Of a DNA stretch of 64,000 nucleotides, positions 56,701 to 64,000 are shown one piece after another. This DNA is from a virus. The translations under genes were made by a program, and so were the position numbers. The notes under the pieces are model-generated. The model was not told where the DNA came from. It saw only the letters and a list, made by a program, of their open reading frames with translations, and searched no databases. Position 1 is the stretch's first letter. Each line of letters begins with the position of its first letter. The DNA lies in the IMG/VR virus record IMGVR_UViG_3300001460_000016, positions 1-64,000 of that record; one strand, written 5' to 3'.

Positions 56701-58360
56701 TGACTTGAATGAACTTACCTTTAAGATCTACTTTGGGTAAATTGTTATATTCAAAGGGGCCATCTGTTCCTAATATAGAAACACCAGAATCGAATGGGTA
56801 ACTGTCAAATCTATTTCCAGAATATTTGATTGCTACATCATTGACGGGGAGTGCATCTGTCTCTGCAACGATAAAATTGCCTAAATTAGCATTTAGATTA
56901 GCACCAATTAAAGACTCGTCTGTTCTTGCTCTGTCCGAAGAGATATTTGTTTTAGATTGTGTTTCAAATTCATAACCAAAAACATAAGCCTTACCGGGAT
57001 TTATGGATACGGCCAACTTAGATGCAGTACCACCTTGTTCTGTACTGTAAATACCTGTCGAATCTGGCAAGAACGATATTGCGCTTACAGTTCCGGTAGC
57101 TGGATCTGGACTTCCATTGTTGGTCATGCTGATACCAGTTGCAAATCTCCCAGAATCCATGTCTACGATTAATCTCTGTGCGGTAGAACCGATGAAGTTT
57201 GTTCGATCTAATACATTGAGAACCTCAGCAGTAACACCATTATTGCTAACATTATCTCCAATACCAAAAGTTGCCGCGGCCGAACTTAGGGTAACATCTA
57301 CTTGATACTTGTCAATTCTAAGATTGTTTAGAATAGTAGCATTGAATGGTGTAACGGTATAGTTACCAGATTCGTCGAATGTTCTTCTTGCAAGTGTCTT
57401 TTCTAATTCAGCATATTGTGTCTTGCTATATCGTTTAGTAATCTTACCGTTTTCAACTCGAAGGACATCTACGAAGTCTTCGTCAATAAATTCAGACGGA
57501 GTATTCGTGGTAATGTTCAGAACCTTGGAACTGAAAACAGGATCTACTTGATACCGATCGGCACCGGGTGCAGAGTAGTTATAAGAACCCTTGGCAGGAT
57601 CGACAAGAGTAGGATCGTCGATGTTGTCAATAATCTTCTTGTTAATTTGAAGACCGACTCGGTTGGTTGGGAATTGATAAAGACGAACGCCCGCTGATGC
57701 ACCTGCCGCAGTTCCTTCTTCACCAGAAGATGGACTTTCAATTTGATTGGCTGTCGATAATCTAAAAGGTAAATTAGTTTGTGGGTTGATGTAAACGAAG
57801 AAACCGTCAACGTAGAACACACCAGTATCGATGGAACATGCCAGTGCATCGCCTGTTGGTGCAACTAAATCGGATGTTGTTGATTTTACTGCAAAGTTTA
57901 TATTCTGAGTTTCACTGTAAATTTGATCACCCAGACCGAATGAATCAGCAGCAGTTCCACCACCACTTAAATATTGAAGAAACACAACGGGGAAAGTATC
58001 TACACCAGTAGAGAGAGGAGCTTCTGTTGAAATTACTCTCGCTCGTAGATTTGATTTATCACCTGTACCAGTTAAGAAGTCACCGGCAATAAGAGCTCTG
58101 TTTGCTTCACTTAAACCTGTGGTGCGAACATAACCTACGTTCTTTTCTGTCAGACCAGAACCGAGAACCGGAGTTCCGTTCTTAAAGACATGATCTCCAA
58201 AACGCTCAATCTGTGTTTGAAGGGCGGTTTGGAGTTGAGTGAGTTCTCTTGCTTGAACGGCGAATCCTGGCTTGAAAAGAATCTTAAGATAATTCTTTGT
58301 CTTGTCAAAATCGTCGTAGTATGGATCTCCCGATGTTAATTCAGGGTCATATGAAGGCAT
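50753..58360 (-). CDS. Giant DUF4815-type baseplate wedge structural protein
   Basis: A 2535-residue virion protein, the largest gene of the window. The N-terminus (DPYYDDFDKTKNYLKILF, then PGFAVQARELTQLQTALQTQ) and the later RLERRIQQIEYYSTLSLLER and RFKNGIIVDQFSGHNIGD (about residues 1710-1760) are typical of the DUF4815 family of marine T4-like phages. Between them, from about residue 650 to 1150, lies a Gly/Ser-rich fibre-like insertion with some cysteines (CDGCFGAGC). The C-terminal 800 residues are many beta-sandwich repeats (VTLQLRPTSNGYPSSSI). Its place after gp8 corresponds to T4 gp9-gp10, so it likely links baseplate wedge and fibres. No frameshift is seen. Confidence 0.82.
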   Translation of the reverse strand: MPSYDPELTSGDPYYDDFDKTKNYLKILFKPGFAVQARELTQLQTALQTQIERFGDHVFKNGTPVLGSGLTEKNVGYVRTTGLSEANRALIAGDFLTGTGDKSNLRARVISTEAPLSTGVDTFPVVFLQYLSGGGTAADSFGLGDQIYSETQNINFAVKSTTSDLVAPTGDALACSIDTGVFYVDGFFVYINPQTNLPFRLSTANQIESPSSGEEGTAAGASAGVRLYQFPTNRVGLQINKKIIDNIDDPTLVDPAKGSYNYSAPGADRYQVDPVFSSKVLNITTNTPSEFIDEDFVDVLRVENGKITKRYSKTQYAELEKTLARRTFDESGNYTVTPFNATILNNLRIDKYQVDVTLSSAAATFGIGDNVSNNGVTAEVLNVLDRTNFIGSTAQRLIVDMDSGRFATGISMTNNGSPDPATGTVSAISFLPDSTGIYSTEQGGTASKLAVSINPGKAYVFGYEFETQSKTNISSDRARTDESLIGANLNANLGNFIVAETDALPVNDVAIKYSGNRFDSYPFDSGVSILGTDGPFEYNNLPKVDLKGKFIQVNIPYRANEAGTATIRYWAPLFATEHDGSFDSALVIDNFASATMESSDTSLIVGSASSAYYLPTAIDNQGGYVSSGANSPGASADRFLQKITFRQNYRSGVNYNIGRGIAPNLNEYASFKGQIGTPGATCSFVRQVFMGNIDGDLGAGNGPNAYVRAGGVARRWVPAESVTFRSGSSMILQSAGTGGFEKSGGVIQQGWAGISGSTQSCSPVSYGSSINSIINKNIYAFPVADAYVTGQNGYNSASNFAIGDVVRQFQYGATGSPAAGGFTLGASGGGYAYTDPNNLSEAIAEVVGWVLTVNGPILYAEQVSGVNFAASCGFSSLSYPGVLPNYAFGNTCDGCFGAGCTVGFNGLIDLVSTSAPSSGATVDYQFHYGLRPGFTADMSVQEIRFESDDPGIVGDGYLNVLQDEGKVDADFNAGSAAVDNQTASGLIDSGTVSTSYKHGQLVVQFTYNDWDNSRIDYNNYIGDPNIINKGNVISWDNSQNRLLLEICTGFQGFQRDLGYIYGLRDTSCDMAFVGYGGNGINSNSDVSENFSNIVDVAGPYNITTANFNGFGSYTEGETGTQLLQSKSNFVPGRFYSVGEKVTQNVPGSQPTKYATGTVVNFTARNSGNSADVQDTTLLIELDSTNGASFEVGANAKPILEGTLSVSSGVTGFVPSPTGKVTTVQNSYGLNGAYFNGFLGTAGSSMDQYTTTQVPVTIGTARIRQIQEQSNDAQQVSLFDVNMGNKRSGVKFFLNEMNSAFYGFAKQTNRAGLVQSAGGKLFDVHPTYIGKVFNPDQNKLVFPVPVGDVVKTINSLDYRVIKSFPITFDNPSDLSAEASSGNSNIRFVGGGVSGGVVDGTDLNNYIMVDNNGKIMDLFSDAFTLRTNNTDFGDLGKLTVTKNTGGGTGTYPDTTKFDLIAMLDVNPGESITTSPIRFKKLKEVSTTLATGDIKTSATGLKYFELSNNDIYSFVSAFDGGISATADVFNLFSLDNGQRDNLYQNGRLYISNNGLESAGTVADVKDKKANLAGPISVVYRYFEHSGIGPFVSESYINDSPASGEIKFTFDDIPEYTSPDSGEVINLNKVIDFRPTFNGTSFDAVFLPASGQSFNISYSYFLPRIDKLVLTRDKEFKVIQGVPALEPTTPDKVVDAMELYKFYIPAYTYKSTDVISKFIENKRFTMRDIGRLERRIQQIEYYSTLSLLERQTESLFIKDENGNDRFKNGIIVDQFSGHNIGDVKNEDYNVAMDFENQELRSPFTSRSVDFNVKTLNSLHKTSDNLVMLPFTSESLNTQPLSTSTVNLNPFTVTNWLGRAKLTPPSDNWYDDTQNPDVLVNIEGENDAWKVLGSKAFGTQWNDWKTNWVGSESMSDTILNKNAKGISRTTDVTSSRQLRTGIETRMVPERIVKEIGSMFVDLSVVPFVRSKSIAITATNLRPNTKVHAFFDGANVDEHCTFISGSNTYRLTEADLITDSTGSIPSSVSLTFNIPTGQFRVGEKLFRLTDSATNVVSAANTSAEMIYPVEGLVDTREDITITTRKPNLIRKSVNEERIITDTDTDLFVNESSPTNPVSQTFFVSPSEYPNGVYVDKVSIYFKSKSSTLPVTLQLRPTSNGYPSSSIVYPFAEVVKNASEVNITESPDVASVGSATTFTFSSPVYLLPGEHAVSLKTNSDEYSTYIAVMGDKQIGTEIPVTEQPNLGSLFRSENAGKWEADTTADLMMQVSKCKFTSGGLNVLTLKEEKGSGGYTDEIKLDTGNLNAEVTNWPESRFDIKMRFTPNNPSNVSATSTEFAVTTNESFSFDSSRKINLNASDTNETLILNATISGTDDHVSPVFDLDQISLISVENIIEGAKDLTPGGSNNNGELDPQAKPVSTGSVPRARYISRQVNLADGFESKNIRVILNEYKPQNTDIQVFLKQQPAGEDAPFENEPYVQLTASTTGTFDGFREVEYNLPTDLTEAMGKFTIKVCMYADGAPLNTAVVPRVKDLRTIALA

Positions 58361-58374
58361 GTTTCTATTACTCC

Positions 58375-60843
58375 CTAAAAGTCAATTACGACTTTGATTT
58401 CTTCGTCTTGATCTGGATTTCTTTGCACTGGTCTTACGTTCTCTATGTATAACACTTGTCCGGTATTTCTGAGGAATTCCGGTATAGTTGTTCCTAGAAC
58501 TTCACCAGTAAAACCATTCAGTGAAATTACATTTCCTGCTGTCAGTGAACCAATTGTAGATGTTAGGAACATGTCTACGGTACTTCCGGCCGGTCCTGAA
58601 GTTGTTCCTGTTGCATAACCAAAACTTACTAGTGTAGAACTAAACTGGTTTGCGTTTGCGTTAACGGATAAGTCAAGAAGACTTGCACTAAGTTGGAATT
58701 GCGGACTAGTAAAGAACGACTGTACCTTAGTTGTAAGTCTATGTGACTCATCAATATTTACTGGTTGACTTTCAGTTTTGGTAATAGTTCCTACTGGAGA
58801 ATTGCTTAGTTGAACTGTGCCATCTTCTAATAGTGATCGGAAACCAAATACCTTTTCGCCATCTAGTTGAGTTCCGAGTGCAACGCGAGGAGCAATAAAC
58901 GAACCAACTTTATTCGTGAGTGTCATAGTTCCTCGTTCACCATCTGCATCAGCAACGAATCGAGTTACTTTGGCAGTAGAACCGGAGTCCATACCGTACA
59001 CAATAGATCCGATTGGGAATGATTCATTGACGAATGTCTTACTATGTGTTACGGAATCTACAAAACCACCGAAACTATTTCCGTCTCCGCCAAATGTGTA
59101 ACCGGTTCCTGTTGTTTCTCCATAGAAAATTCTACCGGAGGTAACGGAACTTGGTCGTTCATCTGGAATTACACAAGCTCTAAATGACCCGTTATCTACA
59201 GACACGGTTAGTTTACCGGCGGTATCTGGAATCCAATTAGTCACTGTTCCTCTTGCCTGTGTTGTGCTGTATTCACCTTGATGAATCTTTTGTCCAACAA
59301 CAAATGCGTCTACTGGGTGAGTCATTCCCGGTGTTCCCACTGTATGGAAATCTATAACAGCAGTATTATTTTCGTTTCGTATTCTTACATCGGTAAAGTT
59401 CGGTGTTGCAGTTCCCGCAACGAATCCAGCAGTAACTCCCGCAGTCCATCCTGCAAGTTGTGGGTTCTTAATGATTGAGAATTTTCTAAAATCATTAAGA
59501 ACATCAAACGCTCCACCTTCCGAACCCTTCAACAGTGTTCGAATCATTACTTTGTTTGCACCTAATTCGTATGGGGCATTGGAACCATGTCCACCTAGTG
59601 GCGAACCAACTGCGGAAGCTTGGAATCCAATTCCAGCAGCAGTGGAACCTGATGGAGTCAACATCTGAATTGAGGGATCAGTAATACCGGATCCGGGATC
59701 AAGAACTCGAATGTCAGTTATTACCTTCGTAGTGTCTACAATACCATCGGTATCTCTAGGTATACTAACATCAGTAGAGAAAGAAATTCCCTGAAACACT
59801 GGATAGACAACAGCGTTCTGTTCAGATGTATTCCCAGTTCCACTTGCAACATAGATGTAAGGTACAATATTAAAATACGCCGGGGTACTGGAACTTGGTA
59901 CAAACGATGGGGTATTTTCAAACCTTGTAGTGAAAACATCTCCACCAGATGTTCCGAGAATTTTCTTATAGAAACCTATTTTAGTATAGGAAGTTGGATT
60001 ATTCGGTACATTATCTGTTCCCATATCAAGATCAGTTAGTGCCCAGTCTGTATACTGTCCGGCGGCATATGAATTGTTTACTGTCCATTTGCAAGCATCT
60101 ACGTCTCCGAGTGGAGTAGGGAATACTGATGTGTTATCCAAACCATAAACTGAATGCTTTATGTAGAATGTTCCATCAGAACTATTTCCCTTCCTCATTA
60201 TTTCTGATCCGGACCAGTAACTTCCAGAACGATCTAGTTTAACTCCGAATACTCCACCATTCGAGGCATTTTCCTGAACCTCTCGTTGAAGGTATTCGAT
60301 TGTTCCAATCTTGGTAGTGGAACCTGCAACCGAAACGGGAATATAATCGTCGGTGACAAAATCTAAATCTTCTTCTTTGAGTTGATACATGAACTGCCAA
60401 GAATAACCATCGGCACCGGGAGTTTGATAATCTGGATAAGTATGTGTTGGTTGAACTGTAGACGCAGTAGAACCTGCATTATTATCAAGACACTTATAGA
60501 CTCGATACTGTGGTGTCATTACATAGAACGGTTTTGATTCGTATGTCGCAGATCGAAAGATCTCATTCGTATCTGAGAATTGAGAATATGTTACTCCAGA
60601 TGTCCAGTCGTATCTTTTTGCTACGAGTCTCGCATCTTTACTTGTAATTTTCTTTGCAGCGATAGCAGAAGACCAAGAACTAAATTGGTTACTAGACGTA
60701 TCCATAGAAGTTGGTGGTGTGTTTTCGTTTGGCCATGTTTCTGGCCGAGAAATCATCAGAAAGAAAGAATCCGAGTCACTTGAAAAGTCATCAAGAAACG
60801 ATTCTGCTGCTGATACATTGAAAGAAAATTGCAAGTTGGACAT
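58375..60843 (-). CDS. 8: Baseplate wedge protein gp8, enlarged
   Basis: An 822-residue protein whose ends match T4 gp8 (334 residues). The start has FLMISRPETWPNENTPPTSM and ITSKDARLVAKRYDWTSGV like the T4 RSEPW and PRRDW regions, then YRVYKCLDNN and ADGYSWQFMYQL. The final residues (GQVLYIENVRPVQRNPDQDE, then EIKVVIDF) match the T4 YMENRPPI...EEINILF terminus. About 450 residues of beta-rich sequence are inserted in the middle. It has its own TATAAATA promoter. gp8 dimers bridge gp7 and gp10 in the T4 wedge. Confidence 0.88.
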   Translation of the reverse strand: MSNLQFSFNVSAAESFLDDFSSDSDSFFLMISRPETWPNENTPPTSMDTSSNQFSSWSSAIAAKKITSKDARLVAKRYDWTSGVTYSQFSDTNEIFRSATYESKPFYVMTPQYRVYKCLDNNAGSTASTVQPTHTYPDYQTPGADGYSWQFMYQLKEEDLDFVTDDYIPVSVAGSTTKIGTIEYLQREVQENASNGGVFGVKLDRSGSYWSGSEIMRKGNSSDGTFYIKHSVYGLDNTSVFPTPLGDVDACKWTVNNSYAAGQYTDWALTDLDMGTDNVPNNPTSYTKIGFYKKILGTSGGDVFTTRFENTPSFVPSSSTPAYFNIVPYIYVASGTGNTSEQNAVVYPVFQGISFSTDVSIPRDTDGIVDTTKVITDIRVLDPGSGITDPSIQMLTPSGSTAAGIGFQASAVGSPLGGHGSNAPYELGANKVMIRTLLKGSEGGAFDVLNDFRKFSIIKNPQLAGWTAGVTAGFVAGTATPNFTDVRIRNENNTAVIDFHTVGTPGMTHPVDAFVVGQKIHQGEYSTTQARGTVTNWIPDTAGKLTVSVDNGSFRACVIPDERPSSVTSGRIFYGETTGTGYTFGGDGNSFGGFVDSVTHSKTFVNESFPIGSIVYGMDSGSTAKVTRFVADADGERGTMTLTNKVGSFIAPRVALGTQLDGEKVFGFRSLLEDGTVQLSNSPVGTITKTESQPVNIDESHRLTTKVQSFFTSPQFQLSASLLDLSVNANANQFSSTLVSFGYATGTTSGPAGSTVDMFLTSTIGSLTAGNVISLNGFTGEVLGTTIPEFLRNTGQVLYIENVRPVQRNPDQDEEIKVVIDF

Positions 60844-60859
60844 TTATTATTCCTTAGTT

Positions 60860-60867
60860 TATTTATA
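60860..60867 (-). promoter_or_regulatory. Late promoter TATAAATA of gp8
   Basis: Exact late octamer on the minus strand, 17 bases before the gp8 ATG, directly after the stop of the gp7-like gene. It would drive gp8 and the genes of the fibre block behind it. Confidence 0.85.
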
Positions 60868-62661
60868 CTACAAGTCTTGCCCGTAATTGTTCGGTACGTC
60901 TATAGAACCCTGTGTTCCCTGAGAACTATAACTGGATCCGGCCACGGGAGGTGAGGTTAATATGTATGGACCTAATATAAAGTCCTGCAATCTAATTGCA
61001 CCCCATGTCACACCATTACCATATGTTGACCTAACTCCTCCATGCCATGTGTTTGGATGTGGGTGAACAATCCACCAATCTATGTTGTTGGATGGCCATC
61101 CCGGCATGGTAGATCCGGTATACTCTCCGTCATCGAATTGACCAAAAAATTCTTGCGTAGCACCAATTCCACCAAACCTGCGAAAGTTTTGACTACTCCA
61201 CCCAGAAGAAATTCCAGCACCCAAATCAGAGGCCGCGGTTCTTGTGTTTCCTTGTATATCATATGAATTTGCCGTGTCATAACCATATGGAAAATAATCA
61301 ATAAGAAAACCATCTAGAATTGCACTACCCGCTAGATTATCTACAACCACTCCTCGCAAATCAAAATTCGAAGGCAACACACCAGTTGATGCTAATGATG
61401 ATGTACATGTGACTCCATTTGAATTATTACCTGCAAGAGCGATAGTATATGGAAAATAATTTGCAAATTGAGGCATCTCATCACGCAGTAGTCCAAACCC
61501 ACCAACATCTGCTGTTGCACTTTCCTTTCGGTATACAAAATAATCACCCAGTACAAGTTTACCACTTGGGTGTGCAAATTCTTTTAAGGTGTCTTTGTAT
61601 TCACTTAAATTTGCTTCTGTTCTTACCACATATGAATGAATCTGATATCGATAGTTATCTTGTAACTTTTCGGTAGAAGAAACCTTACCATCATTGTTGG
61701 TCCAGTATCCCGGTCTAGTTACTTTTGAATTTTTAATTACTGACAACCCACTTACACCTGTACCAGTTTTTGAATCTACTGTTACTGTGTATGCTACAGG
61801 AATTTCAACATAATTTAAACCGGGATCATCAATCCGAATGGATCTAATTGTTCCGGTTTTTGTTACTGACTCTACAGAAGCTTTGGCTCCTTTTCCAGAT
61901 AATCCAGAAGACGTTTTAATAATCACAAGATCATCAGGTTGGTAATTTAATCCGCCGTTAGAGAATGTTATTCCAGATATCATACTCAATAGAGCAGAAG
62001 AAAATTGAATTGGTTGATCAGGTCTAGAAACAACTTTTCCGGGATATGGTGTTGTTCCAATCACCGAGGTCAGTTCCAATTCTAGAATCGGAGTACCATC
62101 TTTCTTAAACTGATTTAAATCTACAATAGTAGCAGAACCTTGCTCGACTGAATTTGAATCAACAAACAGAACTCTCGTATTTCTAAGTGTTCTACTTCTT
62201 TCAGGATCTCCATCAATACATCTTACGATAGTTGGTTGAATCCATCGACCACCGGAAGCATTAAGTATATCAGTTGAAGGAATGTAAACTTCAGAATATA
62301 CATCAAACAAAGCTCTCAGTAAAAACCTAATGGATGATTCTGTACCCTTTGCTAGATAAAAAGATCGAACTCGTTTTAAGACCGATCTCATATCCAGAGT
62401 ATCTCCCTTTACGGAAGTGTAATTGTCTGGAAAACCTTTGAATACTTCACTCTTGAAATACTTCACGAAGTCATCAGTAGTCTGATCGATGTCAACCGTA
62501 CCAAGTAAACTCATTGGTGCGAAGTAAGAATTGTCCTGTGATTCTAACCACTTATAATATTCTTCGACAAACGTAACAAACAGAGGGTGGTCCTGAACAA
62601 CAAAGTCAGGAAGATTCTCTGAGACTACATCTGAAATTTTATTTCGTGGGTATCTTGGCAT
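60868..62661 (-). CDS. 7: Baseplate wedge protein, gp7-like
   Basis: A 597-residue protein, shorter than T4 gp7 (1032). The shared part is the gp7 C-terminal half: PLFVTFVEEYYKWLESQDN and VRSFYLAKGTESSIRFLLRALF correspond to T4 FCEAYIQYLSDGYG and FYSTKGIEASYKFLFKVLYN, and IHSYVVRTEANLSEY with FAHPSGKLVLGDYF corresponds to RSYYVMKIKSNL and FVHPVGFGFIA. The last 200 residues (GWSSQNFRRFGGIG and on) are a Gly/Ser/Trp-rich region not known from T4. Gene order gp6-this-gp8 agrees with T4. Confidence 0.78.
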   Translation of the reverse strand: MPRYPRNKISDVVSENLPDFVVQDHPLFVTFVEEYYKWLESQDNSYFAPMSLLGTVDIDQTTDDFVKYFKSEVFKGFPDNYTSVKGDTLDMRSVLKRVRSFYLAKGTESSIRFLLRALFDVYSEVYIPSTDILNASGGRWIQPTIVRCIDGDPERSRTLRNTRVLFVDSNSVEQGSATIVDLNQFKKDGTPILELELTSVIGTTPYPGKVVSRPDQPIQFSSALLSMISGITFSNGGLNYQPDDLVIIKTSSGLSGKGAKASVESVTKTGTIRSIRIDDPGLNYVEIPVAYTVTVDSKTGTGVSGLSVIKNSKVTRPGYWTNNDGKVSSTEKLQDNYRYQIHSYVVRTEANLSEYKDTLKEFAHPSGKLVLGDYFVYRKESATADVGGFGLLRDEMPQFANYFPYTIALAGNNSNGVTCTSSLASTGVLPSNFDLRGVVVDNLAGSAILDGFLIDYFPYGYDTANSYDIQGNTRTAASDLGAGISSGWSSQNFRRFGGIGATQEFFGQFDDGEYTGSTMPGWPSNNIDWWIVHPHPNTWHGGVRSTYGNGVTWGAIRLQDFILGPYILTSPPVAGSSYSSQGTQGSIDVPNNYGQDL

Positions 62662-62669
62662 TTATTTTC

Positions 62670-64000
62670 TCAGGCAGGAGTATCGTTTGATAGACCCATG
62701 TTTATGGTAACTGAAGTTGTATCCGTTTCGTCAATAACAAGAATTTGATTTCTATTTACTTCTACATCGTTGTTTGTCGATGAAGCGTATACTCGAATAA
62801 AAGAATCGTTTGGAATACTCTGTACGTTTAGTTGTTTAATATCTATTTTACCAGTTGTATAATTTATAGTGCCGATATTAGTATCAGAAATTATTCTCTT
62901 ACCGGAAACGTCCAGTGTGTAAAGTTGAAGCGTACCCTTTGTATCATCTTGAATGTATGTGTTAACACCATTCACAACAAAGGCATTACTTTCAATACTA
63001 GATTTTCCTGTTACTTGTAAAACACCACCGGGAAATGTCACTGTATAATCTTTCGGCGTGCCGAAGAAATCTGTAGGATCAATTCTTTTTTCTATATCAA
63101 TTGTTAAATTGACAGAAACTATAGACGGATTGACGGCAATAATATTTTTAATTATAGTAGAACCTCGGAAATTTTCACCAAAGTCTTCTAACTGATTATC
63201 TGTATAGTCTTGTACTGATTGTCTGACTAATGATTTCACGGCAAGTGAAGAAAGTTCTGTGTATGCGTTATTGATTAACACATCAATAGTAGGCCTTACA
63301 TAACTATAATCGGCATCAACAAACTCAGGAATAATTCCCACGATGTTTTTTGTTTTAATGATGTTTGTGATAATATCATTCTTTTCCACATCAGAAAGTC
63401 CCACAGAGTTCTTGGTATTACCTACAACGAAAACTTTTCCATACTGTGGTGGGTCTGCATCTTCACCACCGTAAACTAAAACTGACTTTAACTGTTGAAA
63501 TCGTTTTAATATTTCAGTTCTATAATCTTCGGAGGTTACCAATCTATTCTGTGATTGAAAAGATCTCGGACCAATCTTCTTGGAGAAAGAAGACTGTTCT
63601 CTTTCACCACCACCTGTAGCTACATTTGACACTATCACTTCGAATGTTCCATTGTCACCACTGTGGGAGAACACTCTTGATCCTACCGCATCTCCGCCGC
63701 CGATACCGTTTGCGCTTTGACCTTTTGATCTAAGGTATTGAATAGAAATGATGTTTCCATCATCCGGCCTCTTTCCAATTACATTATCACCAAATTCTAT
63801 TTCGTAATATCGGTTCAATCCGATTTGAAGGAAATATGTTTCTGTGGTGTCACTGACATTTAAGATAGTGTCAGACTTAAACCACTCGTTGCTTGTTGTA
63901 CTGTCTTCTGTTTGAGAATCCTTAACAAACACTTTGAGGAATCGATTGTCAACACTCAATTCTGGAATCACATATCCACTCTCGTTTAATGAATCATAAA
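62670..64000 (-). CDS. 6: Baseplate wedge protein gp6, 5' end outside window
   Basis: About 442 residues of gp6 are visible; the frame stays open to the right edge (codons before GTG 63971 are also open), so that GTG is not the true start. T4 gp6 is 660 residues. Family features include RYYEIEFGDNVIGKRPDDG, FSKKIGPRSFQSQNRLVTSEDY and DADPPQYGKVFV, then FVDADYSYVRPTIDVLINN (gpJ-like baseplate domain). The C-terminal 120 residues are beta-rich. gp6 forms the inner ring that holds the baseplate wedges together. Confidence 0.9.
   Translation of the reverse strand, partial: YDSLNESGYVIPELSVDNRFLKVFVKDSQTEDSTTSNEWFKSDTILNVSDTTETYFLQIGLNRYYEIEFGDNVIGKRPDDGNIISIQYLRSKGQSANGIGGGDAVGSRVFSHSGDNGTFEVIVSNVATGGGEREQSSFSKKIGPRSFQSQNRLVTSEDYRTEILKRFQQLKSVLVYGGEDADPPQYGKVFVVGNTKNSVGLSDVEKNDIITNIIKTKNIVGIIPEFVDADYSYVRPTIDVLINNAYTELSSLAVKSLVRQSVQDYTDNQLEDFGENFRGSTIIKNIIAVNPSIVSVNLTIDIEKRIDPTDFFGTPKDYTVTFPGGVLQVTGKSSIESNAFVVNGVNTYIQDDTKGTLQLYTLDVSGKRIISDTNIGTINYTTGKIDIKQLNVQSIPNDSFIRVYASSTNNDVEVNRNQILVIDETDTTSVTINMGLSNDTPA

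Overview
The window is a contiguous piece of a T4-superfamily myovirus (contractile-tailed, presumably strictly lytic) genome. All supported genes lie on the minus strand, so the map reads from the right edge to the left. The diagnostic content is an almost unbroken T4 morphogenesis order (gp6, gp7-like, gp8, then gp13-14-15-16-17-18-19-20, core protein, gp21-22-23) followed by T4 recombination, replication and regulation genes (uvsY, uvsW, gp55, gp47, gp46, RNase H, gp45, gp44, gp62, regA). Several traits point to the marine (cyano-/pelagiphage-like) branch rather than enterobacterial T4: a giant DUF4815-type baseplate protein, a small GRKDLVRD-type coiled-coil protein beside it, collagen-like fibre genes, no gp24/hoc/soc, a large nucleotide-sugar and glycosyltransferase operon, and late promoters that read either TATAAATA or CTAAATA. 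The host cannot be named from this sequence. No integrase, tRNA, CRISPR array, rRNA or transposon was seen.

Layout from right to left. 64.0-47.7 kb: baseplate and fibre block, with gp6 (5' end outside the window), gp7-like, an enlarged gp8, a 2535-residue DUF4815-type protein, a small coiled-coil protein, a collagen-like fibre and a PAAR spike tip. 47.7-39.2 kb: neck, terminase, sheath, tube and portal. 39.2-36.4 kb: a three-gene insertion of unknown structural genes between portal and prohead core; one is a paralogue of a fibre-associated gene at 3.4-3.9 kb and one is a cysteine- and proline-rich protein. 36.3-32.6 kb: prohead core, protease, scaffold and major capsid protein, closed by a strong intrinsic terminator. 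32.5-31.9 kb: a gp54-like tail-tube-fold protein. 31.9-17.4 kb: recombination, late sigma factor, sliding clamp, clamp loader and RegA, interleaved with conserved genes of unknown function, one GroES-like co-chaperonin and one possible DUF4338 protein. 17.4-3.9 kb: about seventeen tightly overlapping genes for activated-sugar synthesis and glycan assembly. 3.9-0 kb: a fibre-adaptor-like gene and two collagen-like fibre genes, the last running off the left edge.

Regulation can be read in part. Two host-type sigma-70 promoters with 17-bp spacers precede uvsY and gp55, so the late sigma factor can be made early. TATAAATA or CTAAATA late promoters precede gp8, gp18, gp19, the core protein, gp22-gp23, the gp54-like gene, regA and the fibre-adaptor gene. 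A hairpin overlaps the ribosome binding site of gp13. Most neighbouring genes overlap by 1-8 bases (ATGA, GTGA), which suggests translational coupling. No stretch over 300 bases lacks a gene; the longest gap, 29057-29212, holds the gp55 promoter.
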